A stretch of DNA of 64,000 nucleotides from positions 620,001 to 684,000 of the forward strand of contig NZ_AP025507.1 in NCBI RefSeq assembly GCF_024347595.1, written 5' to 3'. Origin of the DNA: Vibrio pomeroyi (GTDB lineage Bacteria; Pseudomonadota; Gammaproteobacteria; Enterobacterales; Vibrionaceae). A program made the position numbers and the translations under genes. Numbering within the stretch: position 1 is the first letter of the stretch; each line of letters begins with the position of its first letter. Shown piece by piece: positions 49,929 through 58,608 of the stretch. Under the pieces are notes generated by a model that was not told where the DNA came from, searched no databases, and was given only the letters and a program-made list of their open reading frames with translations.

Positions 49929-50333
49929 ATGAATAAAAATAAGATAATTATACTAATGTCATTGTCTCTATTTTCGACATTCAGTTCTGCAAACTTAATT
50001 GTGGATACTAAAGGTGTCAATATGGAGCAATACAACATAGATCTACTGGAATGCCAGCAATTATCAACCCAAGTTCAAGAAGAGCAAACTAAGGGAGTTG
50101 GTCGCTCTGTCGTAGGTACCGCTGCAAGGGGAGCAGCTCTCGGTGCGGCAGGTACGGCTATTGCTGGTGGGCATGGCAGTGATGGAGCAAAAGTAGGGGC
50201 AGGTGTTGGTGTTGTTGGAGGGTTACTGCATCATAGACACGCAGCTGCTTACAATCAAGCCCAGCACGAAGAGGGTGTCAATAATGTGCAGAGGCAGTGC
50301 ATGGTCGGCCGAGGATATAAAGTCTTGAACTAG
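49929..50333 (+). CDS. Glycine-zipper family periplasmic protein
   Basis: 134 residues with a signal peptide (about 1-21, FSSA) and a central glycine-zipper helix pair (about 57-100: ARGAALGAAGTAIAGGHGSD, then AKVGAGVGVVGGLLHH). Cysteines flank it (ECQQ, RQCMVGRGYKVLN). Such zippers insert into or associate with membranes. It starts 35 bp after the patatin gene and closes the three-gene set. No terminator with a clear T-run was found after it. Confidence 0.82.
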   Translation: MNKNKIIILMSLSLFSTFSSANLIVDTKGVNMEQYNIDLLECQQLSTQVQEEQTKGVGRSVVGTAARGAALGAAGTAIAGGHGSDGAKVGAGVGVVGGLLHHRHAAAYNQAQHEEGVNNVQRQCMVGRGYKVLN

Positions 50334-50655
50334 GATGCTCCTTTTAGAGACTTAAAGTCATATTTCTATTCGTCTACCAATAACCTATTCATTAACTGTG
50401 CGGCTTTGCTTATTTTCTAAGGAGTAGAGCTCCCACAGTTGCATAACCATAACCACAGATCTCCTTCAAATACGTTCTAGATTTTTGCCTCAATGCAATA
50501 GTCAAAGCTAAACCGAGAGGTTTATTGCTATTCGCTCAATAAATATACTCTTCCGACCAAAACGAAAATCCAACAGACAAAGCAGTCTCAAGATTTCAGG
50601 CACACATCCATCGGATGGATCCAATACCATATTTGACAATATCGGAGACATCCTC
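50334..50655. other. Intergenic region before the DUF3187 gene
   Basis: 322 bp, AT-rich, with no gene, clear terminator or operator that I can support. A promoter for the next gene is expected in the right part. Confidence 0.35.
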
Positions 50656-51615
50656 GTGTTATTAAAGCGAAACGCAGCACTCTTATTGGTTTTAATTCTT
50701 TTCAGTTACCATAACTTTGTTTTTGCTCAGGTGGCGTCAACACCACTAAGAACTTATGCTACTTCTCCTTATCAATCGACTTCTCTATCTACCCAATTAA
50801 GAAGTGCATTTAGTGTCGATACCACCGAGGTTTTCATTACTTCATCTATAGCGAGTGTCTGGGCTCAAAGTAATGACTTCCAACTCGATTATTATCAAAA
50901 TCAAGTTTTTAGTGGTTTTCAAGTCCCAATAAACAACAAGGTTTCTGCAGAAATCATGCTGCAGTATTCTTGGGCTGGCAATAATCATCTTGACTCATTA
51001 GTCGCAGGCTTTCACAACACTTTTGGTATAGCGCAAAATGGGCGTGATGAAGTGGATGATGATCAGTTCAATATTGGTTCATCTTATGGCTCTGCTATAG
51101 AGGACTTTGAGGGTGAGACTATGGCAAAAGCTTTGCATTCTTACTTGTCTTATCAATTCTTTGAAACGAGTGCACATGCGTTATCCGTAGGAGGCTCTCT
51201 TTACTATAACCATGTGGGTGACTCTGAGTTTTCAAATATAAGCTTTGAGCAAGGTCTGCAGTTAAACTATTCCTACCATTCAGGTGTTCACACGGGTTTT
51301 AGCACCTTAGGTGCAACGCACAGAAAAAATGATCTTGCTTTGGGTTCTATACCCGTAAGTAATACCACGATGTCATTTGCGGCTGGTTATTCGCTTCAGT
51401 TTCTCAAACAATATGAAATGATCGTTGAATACCACCATTATCAAGGAGTGTTGGATGATAATAGTGCGTTCTCCGAGCCTTCAAAGGAATTTGTACTGGG
51501 TTTGAGAGGAACATTTGAGGGGGTAGCCGTAGAAATATCGACCACTGAGAATATGGGAAATAAAGATAATTCAACGGATATTAACTTTACCGTAGGACTG
51601 AGATTTTTCTTGTAA
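50656..51615 (+). CDS. DUF3187-like outer-membrane beta-barrel protein
   Basis: 319 residues with a signal peptide (about 1-24, VFAQ) and a series of amphipathic beta-strands ending DINFTVGLRFFL, a classical outer-membrane C-terminal signature with terminal Phe-Leu. The pattern resembles DUF3187 proteins of vibrios (early TSLSTQLRSAFSV; GFHNTFGIAQNGRDEVDDDQ). The start is GTG at 50656, with GGAGACATCCTC upstream. Function is unknown; it may be a channel or a surface-exposed barrel. Confidence 0.75.
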   Translation: MLLKRNAALLLVLILFSYHNFVFAQVASTPLRTYATSPYQSTSLSTQLRSAFSVDTTEVFITSSIASVWAQSNDFQLDYYQNQVFSGFQVPINNKVSAEIMLQYSWAGNNHLDSLVAGFHNTFGIAQNGRDEVDDDQFNIGSSYGSAIEDFEGETMAKALHSYLSYQFFETSAHALSVGGSLYYNHVGDSEFSNISFEQGLQLNYSYHSGVHTGFSTLGATHRKNDLALGSIPVSNTTMSFAAGYSLQFLKQYEMIVEYHHYQGVLDDNSAFSEPSKEFVLGLRGTFEGVAVEISTTENMGNKDNSTDINFTVGLRFFL

Positions 51616-52063
51616 ATAACATATGCTCAACAGGAAGCTAGCGTTTCATCATGGGTGATCGACCGGTATTTTCTTTATGTTCAGTGAGCTAATGTGATGT
51701 GTCACGTCACCTCTGGGCGGAGAGTCTGCCAGGTAGAATGCTAAATCAAAGCTTGTCTCTGTAAGATATAATGGGCTTTCAGTGAAGATAATCTCAATAC
51801 TTTATCTCTGGATGTATTTAGCAAAACTCAGTGAGAGGTTCGGTGAGCTGTATTGCCCCAAATGATGCTGAAGCAGCAACGCATCATTTCCTTACCACGC
51901 TTGCTTTCGAGCAATACTTTTCATCAATCACCTATGCATTTTCAAACAGAGACTTAACTTGTTTATAAAACGCCATGCCATCGAAAGTCAGATTGAACTG
52001 CCTAGTCGTTCTTTGAATCAATTGGACAGACATAATGTGCTCCAACTGCCCCCCACGATTCGT
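51616..52063. other. Intergenic region between convergent DUF3187 and dehydrogenase genes
   Basis: 448 bp between convergent genes. It contains a weak hairpin at 51861-51888 (AATGATGC / GCATCATT, loop of 12) without a strong T-run. A TGATGTGTCACGTCAC stretch near 51694 is not a good CRP match. No gene is supported. Confidence 0.4.
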
Positions 52064-53053
52064 TTACATCGGAAGCAAGATTATCTTGCCATTTAACCGC
52101 GTACTTTTCGATTCGATGAGATCAATCGCGGTTTGAACTTCATCGAATGGCAGATAGCGGTCAACGTCGAGTTTTATGTCGTTTGTGATGAAGTGATCTA
52201 GCATAGTTGTGAACTTATCACAGCGAACATCTTTCCCCTCAGCCTCTTCCCAATAACGTAAGAAGAAAGTACTGAAATCGATAGCTTGGTTTTTTGCGTG
52301 CTTGAAGAATCGCGGTTCATAAAAATCGAGCGAAAGCGTGCCATAGTTGATAAAGCGGCCTTGATTACCCAGAGTATGGATAAGATCCGTTCCCGGTGAA
52401 CCGCCAATCGCATCGAAGGCCACAGTTGGTTGAGGCAAACCGAGTCGCTGAATTTGTGCAACCAAATCACTGTTGGCATCCAGCACATAACATGAAGTCG
52501 TTTGAGTGCGCTCAGGTTGTGACGTCACGGTAATGATTTGAAACCCAAGTGATTCCGACAACTGAGAGAAAATCTTGCCAATGGCCGAACTGCCAGCATT
52601 GATGATCAACACATCTTCTTTGGTCAACTTCGCCACTTCTGTCGTCAGCACCCACGCGGTGAGCGCATTAATATATAACTGACAGGCGTAGCCATTATCT
52701 AGGTGTTGAGGAATGTGGAAGAGGTTGTCTGGTGACACATCGACATAGTTCTGCCATGTACCACTTGTAGCTACAAGCACTCGCTGGTTTAGAGGAAACT
52801 CAGAATGGCCAGACTCCACAACCCTTCCGACCGCTTCAAACCCCGGAACTCTCGGTGGCTGGTGGCTGTGTTTGTATTGCCCCACACCGTAAATCGACAA
52901 TAGATCACTAGGGTTGATGTTGGTCGCTTCAATTCGTACTCGCACCTTATCTTTATCAATTGCGCCTAAAGCGACATGTTCTAGCTTGAGAGACTCTTTC
53001 GGCTGCCCGAAACGGAACTGGCTAATTCGGGTATTTTGCTTAGTGTCAGTCAT
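52064..53053 (-). CDS. Zinc-independent medium-chain dehydrogenase / quinone reductase-like protein
   Basis: 329 residues of the MDR superfamily: N-terminal GroES-like domain with NPSDLLSIYGVGQYKHSHQP and PRVPGFEAVGRVVESG, then a Rossmann domain with LIINAGSSAIGKIFSQLSES (NAD(P)H fold). The structural and catalytic zinc cysteines of alcohol dehydrogenases are absent, so it is closer to quinone or enoyl reductases (MECR/QOR type). It lies 20 bp after the PhyH dioxygenase gene and should be co-transcribed with it. Substrate unknown. Confidence 0.85.
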   Translation of the reverse strand: MTDTKQNTRISQFRFGQPKESLKLEHVALGAIDKDKVRVRIEATNINPSDLLSIYGVGQYKHSHQPPRVPGFEAVGRVVESGHSEFPLNQRVLVATSGTWQNYVDVSPDNLFHIPQHLDNGYACQLYINALTAWVLTTEVAKLTKEDVLIINAGSSAIGKIFSQLSESLGFQIITVTSQPERTQTTSCYVLDANSDLVAQIQRLGLPQPTVAFDAIGGSPGTDLIHTLGNQGRFINYGTLSLDFYEPRFFKHAKNQAIDFSTFFLRYWEEAEGKDVRCDKFTTMLDHFITNDIKLDVDRYLPFDEVQTAIDLIESKSTRLNGKIILLPM

Positions 53054-53073
53054 GGTTCGGGCACCTTTGTGGT

Positions 53074-53862
53074 TTATGAGTACTGCATCGACTTTAAGTG
53101 TAGCGTGTTCATAAACAGTCTTGGATCGGTAATATTGCTTAGCATCGCTGGTGTTGGTAAGCAGTCGTCATCAACGTAGTCGACATAGTCTGCCGCCGAG
53201 TCAAAGATCAAAATATCCAATGCTAAACGATCCAGCCCGTATCGACCTCGGTGGATCATATCCGCAGAAAAGACTAATAAGTCGCCCGCCTCTAACGGTA
53301 TCTGTTTACCGCCAGAGATGTTATCGCTGCTTACCTTTCCATTTACTTCTTGGCGAACGTTGTATTCTTCTTCGTTGTCCCAGCGTTTGTGTGTTCCGGG
53401 GATAAGCTCCATTCCGGGCTCATCAAAGATCGGTACACGCAGGTGCAATACTTGGGTTTCCATGATGACTTTCATTTGGTCATCAATGTCGTAGTCGTAT
53501 TGACAGTCGCGATGCCAGAAGTCTTTTTGTTGTGGGTTTACAGGGTTGAAGAACAGTTGCGTGTTCATGAATGCAGGCTTGTTCGGTATGACCGCATCGA
53601 CCACTTCCATGACTTTTTTTGAGCTGATGAAGTCAAACAGTACGGTTCTATCGTTGGCGGGTAGATACTCGCTGCCTGTAATCAAAGATGAGTTAAATGC
53701 CTCTTCTTGATAGAACTCTTCGTTGTCTGCTTTCCATGATTCATGGAATTTGAGCACGACTTCTCTAAGCGATGCTATCTGAGCTTCATCGAAATAATTT
53801 CTGATAACAAAGTAACCATGCTCGTCGTATTGGCTACTTAATTGTTGGCTGTTTTCTACCAC
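53074..53862 (-). CDS. Phytanoyl-CoA dioxygenase (PhyH) family Fe(II)/2-oxoglutarate enzyme
   Basis: 262 residues with the iron-binding triad of the family: HRD (His117, Asp119) in DFWHRDCQYDYD and a distal His204 in FSADMIHRGRYGLDRLALDI, followed by an Arg likely to bind 2-oxoglutarate. It starts with DEHGYFVIRNYFDEAQI, the usual PhyH beginning. The start is GTG at 53862, with GAAGGTAG upstream. The substrate is unknown; members hydroxylate small molecules, not only phytanoyl-CoA. It is preceded by a broken DUF2798 gene and followed by the dehydrogenase. Confidence 0.88.
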   Translation of the reverse strand: MVENSQQLSSQYDEHGYFVIRNYFDEAQIASLREVVLKFHESWKADNEEFYQEEAFNSSLITGSEYLPANDRTVLFDFISSKKVMEVVDAVIPNKPAFMNTQLFFNPVNPQQKDFWHRDCQYDYDIDDQMKVIMETQVLHLRVPIFDEPGMELIPGTHKRWDNEEEYNVRQEVNGKVSSDNISGGKQIPLEAGDLLVFSADMIHRGRYGLDRLALDILIFDSAADYVDYVDDDCLPTPAMLSNITDPRLFMNTLHLKSMQYS

Positions 53863-53875
53863 TGACTACCTTCGT

Positions 53876-54290
53876 TCATTCTGTACCGCGTAATAACCAC
53901 GGATTTCTTGAGCGCATAATGCCAGACAGGTGCCATTCAACCAAGTAACTAAGGAGGAATAATCTGTTGTTATCGTAATAACACTCAACACGCTCGTTAT
54001 TGATTGGCTCCAAAAGAACCTTAGTCACGAATAGCCTGGCGATTGGCGCGACTACAGCAAACACTAGCAAAGCCGATGGTAGCATTTGACCAATCGCAGC
54101 CATCCATGCAGCAAAAATCCACGCATCAAAAAACATCGTATTGTGGTAGGTTCTTGGCGGCCACGATGGCTGGCAGGCTGAGTAGCATGGTTGGAAGTAC
54201 CATCGAAATCATTAGTGGGTATTGGTATTTCCGAGGAAATTTTTCATGGTTGACTCTAATGAATGTGAGTTTTGTATTAATGTTTACCAT
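53876..54290 (-). pseudogene. DUF2798-like small membrane protein, frameshifted
   Basis: Reading from ATG 54290 (GGAAGG upstream; an ATG at 54299 is also in frame) gives HEKFPRKYQYPLMISMVLPT, then LLSLPAIVAAKNLPQYDVF and a stop. Removing one base from the A6 tract at 54128-54133 (T6 on the coding strand) joins this exactly to DAWIFAAWMAAIGQMLPSAL, SYLVEWHLSG and the stop at 53876, giving a single 137-residue two-helix protein of DUF2798 type. The downstream half alone could start at 54136 but would lack the first helix. It is therefore a frameshift mutant, a sequencing error at a homopolymer, or a slippage site. Confidence 0.82.
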
Positions 54291-54366
54291 CCCAACCATA
54301 ACCTTCCAGTTAGTTATGTGATTTGAAAGGTTAAAGCTAGTGAGTTTTAGGCATAGTCGTTCGGTC

Positions 54367-55353
54367 TTAAAAAGCGATGACGCGTTGAATTAGCCAAAAC
54401 ATCGATGTGACGCCACAAAAGTAACTGATTGAATTTCTCACCATGGTGTTAGAAACCAGCGTCAACTTTTTGGTGATGAGTTGGATAAACAGGTAAGACG
54501 CCGCAACGAAAATTACTTGTCCGATTTCGACACCGACATTAAAACTGACCAGCGCCATGAGCTCCTCATTATGTGGCAAGCCGATTTCGCTTAACACAGA
54601 GGAGAACCCAAAACCATGCAATAGACCAAAGCTCGACGACACCAATAACGGGTACTTAAACGTTAGACTATCAGTTTTATTGGATGCGATTTCGTAGGCC
54701 AAAAACACAATGCTCAACGCGATACTGGCTTCGACGGGAGCGATGCTGATGTTCATCATACCCATTGAAGACATGATCAATGTGATGGAGTGAGCAATCG
54801 TGAAGCCAGAAATAGTCATTACGATCTTCTTGGGTGTTCGCGCAATGAAGATCAAGCACAATATAAATAACAGATGATCGTAGCCTTCCAGAATATGCTC
54901 AATTCCCAACTTAACGTACGCCGTCATCACGTTGTCAGATTTAAACTCATCAGCCAATTTTAGCTGGTGGTCACTAACGTTTAGCACTCGTGAAATGATG
55001 TTGTTTTCGGCATCTTCAATCCGGACGATCACATCCACTTGATACTTGGTTAAACCATCAATATCGAGTTGTAACCCTTTTAAGCCATTCTCTCGCTCGA
55101 TAGTCCATTGTTGAACATAGGCTCCGGGTATCACCGAGCTGAGCATATTGGCGTGATCTTTTTGGCTCTGTCCATCAACAACAATATCAAGGTCGACGGT
55201 TCTGTCGCCTTTTACTGGGCGTTTCCACAGAAAGTCGGAGTGCGTGCTGTCGATTTGTTTGATCAGCAACGAAGCTGATTGCATGTCATCGGCGTAAGCC
55301 CCCAGTGACATGGTCATCAAACATAAGAAAAGTAACGAGATTAGCTTTTTCAT
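54367..55353 (-). CDS. HupE/UreJ-like membrane protein
   Basis: About 328 residues: a signal peptide (about 1-22, GAYAD), a periplasmic domain of about 120 residues, then six to seven transmembrane helices carrying the HupE/UreJ_2 motif LGIEHILEGYDHLLFILCLI and SGFTIAHSITLIMSSMG, with conserved His in FGLLHGFGFSSVL. HupE/UreJ proteins are linked to nickel handling, but this long subgroup with a periplasmic head is uncharacterised. I use ATG 55353, which follows AAGGAAACCGTG. It starts 10 bp after the foldase-like gene. Confidence 0.87.
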   Translation of the reverse strand: MKKLISLLFLCLMTMSLGAYADDMQSASLLIKQIDSTHSDFLWKRPVKGDRTVDLDIVVDGQSQKDHANMLSSVIPGAYVQQWTIERENGLKGLQLDIDGLTKYQVDVIVRIEDAENNIISRVLNVSDHQLKLADEFKSDNVMTAYVKLGIEHILEGYDHLLFILCLIFIARTPKKIVMTISGFTIAHSITLIMSSMGMMNISIAPVEASIALSIVFLAYEIASNKTDSLTFKYPLLVSSSFGLLHGFGFSSVLSEIGLPHNEELMALVSFNVGVEIGQVIFVAASYLFIQLITKKLTLVSNTMVRNSISYFCGVTSMFWLIQRVIAF

Positions 55354-55363
55354 CACGGTTTCC

Positions 55364-56191
55364 TTAAGAGTTGGCGTCGGAGTTGCTCATCACAACTTGA
55401 TAGTCGTTCAGCAGTTTGCTTTCGTAAGTGTCTAGGTTTTCTTGATTGCGCTGAATACGCCAATCGTCTAATACTCGAGCTTTGGCATTATCAAACGAGA
55501 AGTAGTCATTCTCTGTCTTGCTCGTCACTTTCACTTGGAAATACTGCGATGTCGCTTTGATAGGTGACGACCATTGATCCAGAGGTTGGGTAGCCAACTG
55601 TTCTAAGAATTTGGAACCGAAGCGTTTATCTACGTCGTAAGAATCCCAATTGGAAACTGCGATCGGATTGGGTTGTTCTGAATAATTTCCGCTAGAGTCC
55701 GAACTTGTAATCAAGTCTGGACTGATGTTGATTGCTCCGTTTGTGCTGTCCAGTGCGATGAACTCAAAGCTATAGATATCGGCTTTCTTGTAGTTATCGA
55801 TGTGTGCTTGATAAAACTCATACAGCGACTCATCGCTTGGTTGCTCCATCACGGAAACGTCATTAATCATGAAGCGAAGCTTCTGTTTGAGGCGACGTTT
55901 GATGACGGCATCGTTAGTATCAAAGCCGACTTTTCTTGCTTCTCGTGCGTAAGCTTCATCAAGTGCGTAGTCACGAACTAACGCTTGTAGTTCTTGAGGG
56001 GTAGGCTGTTTGCGCCACAGTTTTACGTATTTAAGATGGATTTGCTCAAGTTTATCTTCCGTAATAACAATCACATTCTCCTCATTGAACTTCTGTTGTT
56101 CGGAGTAATGGTTGTAAGCAAAAAGTGCGGCAGCAATTAGGAAAAAATGCATTAGAGGTTGGCGCAATAAACGTACAGTTAAATTTTTCAT
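55364..56191 (-). CDS. Membrane-anchored periplasmic foldase-like protein (PpiC/SurA-related)
   Basis: About 275 residues from ATG 56191 (ATG 56233 also possible, adding 14 residues; neither has a strong ribosome-binding site). A single N-terminal membrane anchor (RQPLMHFFLIAAALFAYNHY) is followed by a helical SurA_N-like part (VITEDKLEQIHLKYVKLWRK, LVRDYALDEAYAREARKVGF) and a C-terminal region of parvulin type that is poorly conserved. Proteins like this recur beside HupE/UreJ-like and DUF3604 genes. It probably assists folding or export of the partner proteins. Confidence 0.78.
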   Translation of the reverse strand: MKNLTVRLLRQPLMHFFLIAAALFAYNHYSEQQKFNEENVIVITEDKLEQIHLKYVKLWRKQPTPQELQALVRDYALDEAYAREARKVGFDTNDAVIKRRLKQKLRFMINDVSVMEQPSDESLYEFYQAHIDNYKKADIYSFEFIALDSTNGAINISPDLITSSDSSGNYSEQPNPIAVSNWDSYDVDKRFGSKFLEQLATQPLDQWSSPIKATSQYFQVKVTSKTENDYFSFDNAKARVLDDWRIQRNQENLDTYESKLLNDYQVVMSNSDANS

Positions 56192-56315
56192 GAAAGTAAT
56201 CTTTTTAACAGATAAATAGGGCATCAAATCCATTGAGTGGATAGCACCACAGAGCGGCTCTATGGTGCTATTGTGTAGCTAGGTTAAACTTAGTTTTCGA
56301 CGAGTCTCAATAAGA

Positions 56316-58142
56316 CTAAGGCGTATACCAAATTGGCGAGGTAAACGCGCGCTCTTGAATAGAAACTGGCAGTTCTTCAGGAACGGTTGTGCCCATTTCT
56401 ACTGCATCAAATGTGCTCCAACGAGGAGTTGGGATTTCTAGTACACGAGCGTAGTAGAACGCATGCAGTGATTCATCAAAGTCAGGGTCGACCCATTCAG
56501 CTTGAAGTGACTCAGCGCCAATATCATTGGTGAAGGTGGCTGTTTTCACGTCCACGGTGTTACCTACGGCAGGCACTTTGCCATGTTCATTCTCAACACG
56601 ACCATCAGACATCGCAACGTTGTAGACTTTTTCAAACGTTTTGCCGTCTTTTACCCAGCCTTTGATGATCTGGATTCGGTCTAAGTTACCGCTATCAGGA
56701 TCTTTTTCAGCTTGGACTATAATGGTTGGTGCTGTTTTACCGTGAATATCTGCAGAGGTTAGGTCGCTACCCATTGGCACGCCTTCATCGTAAGCCGTTG
56801 CTTCCCAGTCTGCTTGTTTTAGCAATTCTTGTGGGTAGTCGAAGCTTGCGAAAGTTCGCACTTTCATGCGAGTTCCTGTTGTTGCGTAAACTTCTTTGTT
56901 TGCTAACGCATCATAAATCTCTTCTCGAGTATTCGATTTTGCCCAAACTGCAGCTAAACCAGACGTACTGAACTTACGGATTTCTTCAATGTTACGACCT
57001 GAGTTACCCGGTGAACCGTACATGCGTTCTTCTGGATGAACTTCAACCCCAAATTTGCCGGTGAAGTTGAATTCTTGGAAAGTGCTTGCTCCGTTGTGGG
57101 TATCGGCATCGCCAATGAAACCGAACTTGTATGGGTTACCTTGACCTTCTGCTTCTTGCTTAATACCGCGCAGTAGAGCGTCGCGTGCATAACCACCCAC
57201 TCGTTTGTCTGTTAGACGACCGTGCATATCTAAACGATAATCCCACAATTCAAAACCTGCGAACTCATCGTTCGGAGACAGCTCAGGGTGCGTCTCTGAT
57301 GTGCCTTTGATCTGAGTGATTTCGTAAAGTGGTTCATTTCTCATACGAGTTTCTGCATAAGCTTTGTCTACTTTAGAGCCGCCGTAACTGGTATCGACAG
57401 GGAACATCAAACCATCGCTGGCGTTACCATTGTGAGGGATCGCTAACAGTGTTGAGCCATTCTCACGTTGCTTGTCCATCCAAGCCCAAAGGTCTTCTGG
57501 TCGTTTCGAATCGAAGCTGGTAAACGGTATTTCTGGAATGTGGTCAGTATCTCTGAACATCAATACACGGTGCATGTTGCGAGCTTCAGGGCCTGAGGTC
57601 CATTCGAAGCCAGCAAAAGTCGTAAACTGACCTGGTGTGTTGTATTTGTCTGTGATCTCGACTGTTTGCGCGAATAATGATTTTGCGAGCTTAGGGTCAA
57701 CCAATCGAGGATCGCAGCTGTTTTTATTCATGCAGTCGAAGATGTCGGCATAGGCCCCCCAAGCCACAACTTTGTTTTTTGATGCCAAGCGCTTAGATAT
57801 GTCCAAGTCATAAAGGTCACTTTCTGGGTTGACCATTTGTTGGAATACGCCTAAAAATTCGGCGTGGTCTGTCACTGAATACCAATCAAGAGGTTTACCT
57901 TGGATTTTGAAAACATTACCGTTTTCATCAACAATTTTTTCACCACGAGCCCAGCGATACGCCGTTTCAGGGTTGAAGGTTGCGCCTTGCGGAAAGCCAT
58001 CAAAAGACCAGCCAGTATGGACGTGTAAGTTACCGAAATACGCTTCTTTATTTTCGTGAACCGTAATGTCTGCCTGTGCTGCCATACTGCTGCATAATAA
58101 AATGGCAGAAACACAACTTGCTAATTTGTTTATTTTTTTCAT
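56316..58142 (-). CDS. DUF3604 secreted protein (PHP-like)
   Basis: 608 residues with a signal peptide (about 1-24, MAAQA). The body fits DUF3604: AYFGNLHVHTGWSFDGFPQG, then WYSVTDHAEFLGVFQQM, ALFRGIKQEAE-like LLRGIKQEAEG, FGFIGDADTHNGASTFQE and a final ERAFTSPIWYTP. The HxH-type and TDHAE motifs resemble the PHP phosphoesterase metal site, so a metal-dependent hydrolase is plausible but unproven. First gene of the DUF3604 - foldase - HupE trio. AGGTCATTCCT precedes the ATG. Confidence 0.88.
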   Translation of the reverse strand: MKKINKLASCVSAILLCSSMAAQADITVHENKEAYFGNLHVHTGWSFDGFPQGATFNPETAYRWARGEKIVDENGNVFKIQGKPLDWYSVTDHAEFLGVFQQMVNPESDLYDLDISKRLASKNKVVAWGAYADIFDCMNKNSCDPRLVDPKLAKSLFAQTVEITDKYNTPGQFTTFAGFEWTSGPEARNMHRVLMFRDTDHIPEIPFTSFDSKRPEDLWAWMDKQRENGSTLLAIPHNGNASDGLMFPVDTSYGGSKVDKAYAETRMRNEPLYEITQIKGTSETHPELSPNDEFAGFELWDYRLDMHGRLTDKRVGGYARDALLRGIKQEAEGQGNPYKFGFIGDADTHNGASTFQEFNFTGKFGVEVHPEERMYGSPGNSGRNIEEIRKFSTSGLAAVWAKSNTREEIYDALANKEVYATTGTRMKVRTFASFDYPQELLKQADWEATAYDEGVPMGSDLTSADIHGKTAPTIIVQAEKDPDSGNLDRIQIIKGWVKDGKTFEKVYNVAMSDGRVENEHGKVPAVGNTVDVKTATFTNDIGAESLQAEWVDPDFDESLHAFYYARVLEIPTPRWSTFDAVEMGTTVPEELPVSIQERAFTSPIWYTP

Positions 58143-58450
58143 AGGAATGACCTAATAAATGGGTGAACTGAACGTACGCAGGTTTTCTTAACATCTTGTT
58201 TGTTTAGAAAGTCCGCACACATAAAACGAGTGCTTATGTTTTGTCATTCCGTGTCGGGCAGATACATGGCCTGAAGTGTTATTCCGTAGACTCAACGTGA
58301 TAGTGAACAAGCCTGTAAATGCTCGTTGTCGCTAAGATGGGAGAAGTATAATCAAGAGGATAAAGGCGAAAAATATCTGAAATTGGTTTTCACTTTTGCA
58401 TTGCTGCAATAGTGAATGGCGGCCTCTTATTGATTGTTTGGGTGAATGCA
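58143..58450. other. Leader region of the DUF3604 operon
   Basis: About 300 bp before the leftward DUF3604 gene. It should hold its promoter. No operator, RNA element or additional gene could be supported. Confidence 0.35.
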
Positions 58451-58500
58451 AAAACACCTTACATTAGTAAAGCAAGACGCTTTTCTAACGTAAGGTGTTC
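58451..58500 (-). terminator. Terminator downstream of the first CoA-transferase gene
   Basis: AACACCTTAC...TTAG pairs with CTAA...GTAAGGTGTT in a long imperfect stem with a loop of about 18 bases. Leftward it is followed by TTTTTGC; rightward by CTTTATTTT. It lies 110 bp after the CoA-transferase stop. Confidence 0.7.
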
Positions 58501-58566
58501 TTTATTTTGGATTTACTCTAAATGCTAAAAGCTAAAAGCTAAAAGCCAACTCGCAACTGATTGTTT

Positions 58567-58607
58567 AGATATTATTCCCTCTTAGATATTATTCCCTCTT
58601 AGATATT
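58567..58607. repeat. 17-bp tandem repeat, 2.4 copies
   Basis: AGATATTATTCCCTCTT occurs at 58567-58583 and 58584-58600, with a third partial copy AGATATT at 58601-58607, ending next to the stop codon of the CoA-transferase. A shorter repeat of CTAAAAG (three copies, from about 58524) lies 20 bp to the left. Confidence 0.9.
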
Positions 58608-58608
58608 G

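Noticed and set aside
51861..51888. AATGATGC / GCATCATT hairpin as a terminator
   Set aside because: Long loop and no T-run; too weak to call.
54043..54321. Plus-strand open frame of 92 codons
   Set aside because: It is antisense to the reconstructed DUF2798 gene.
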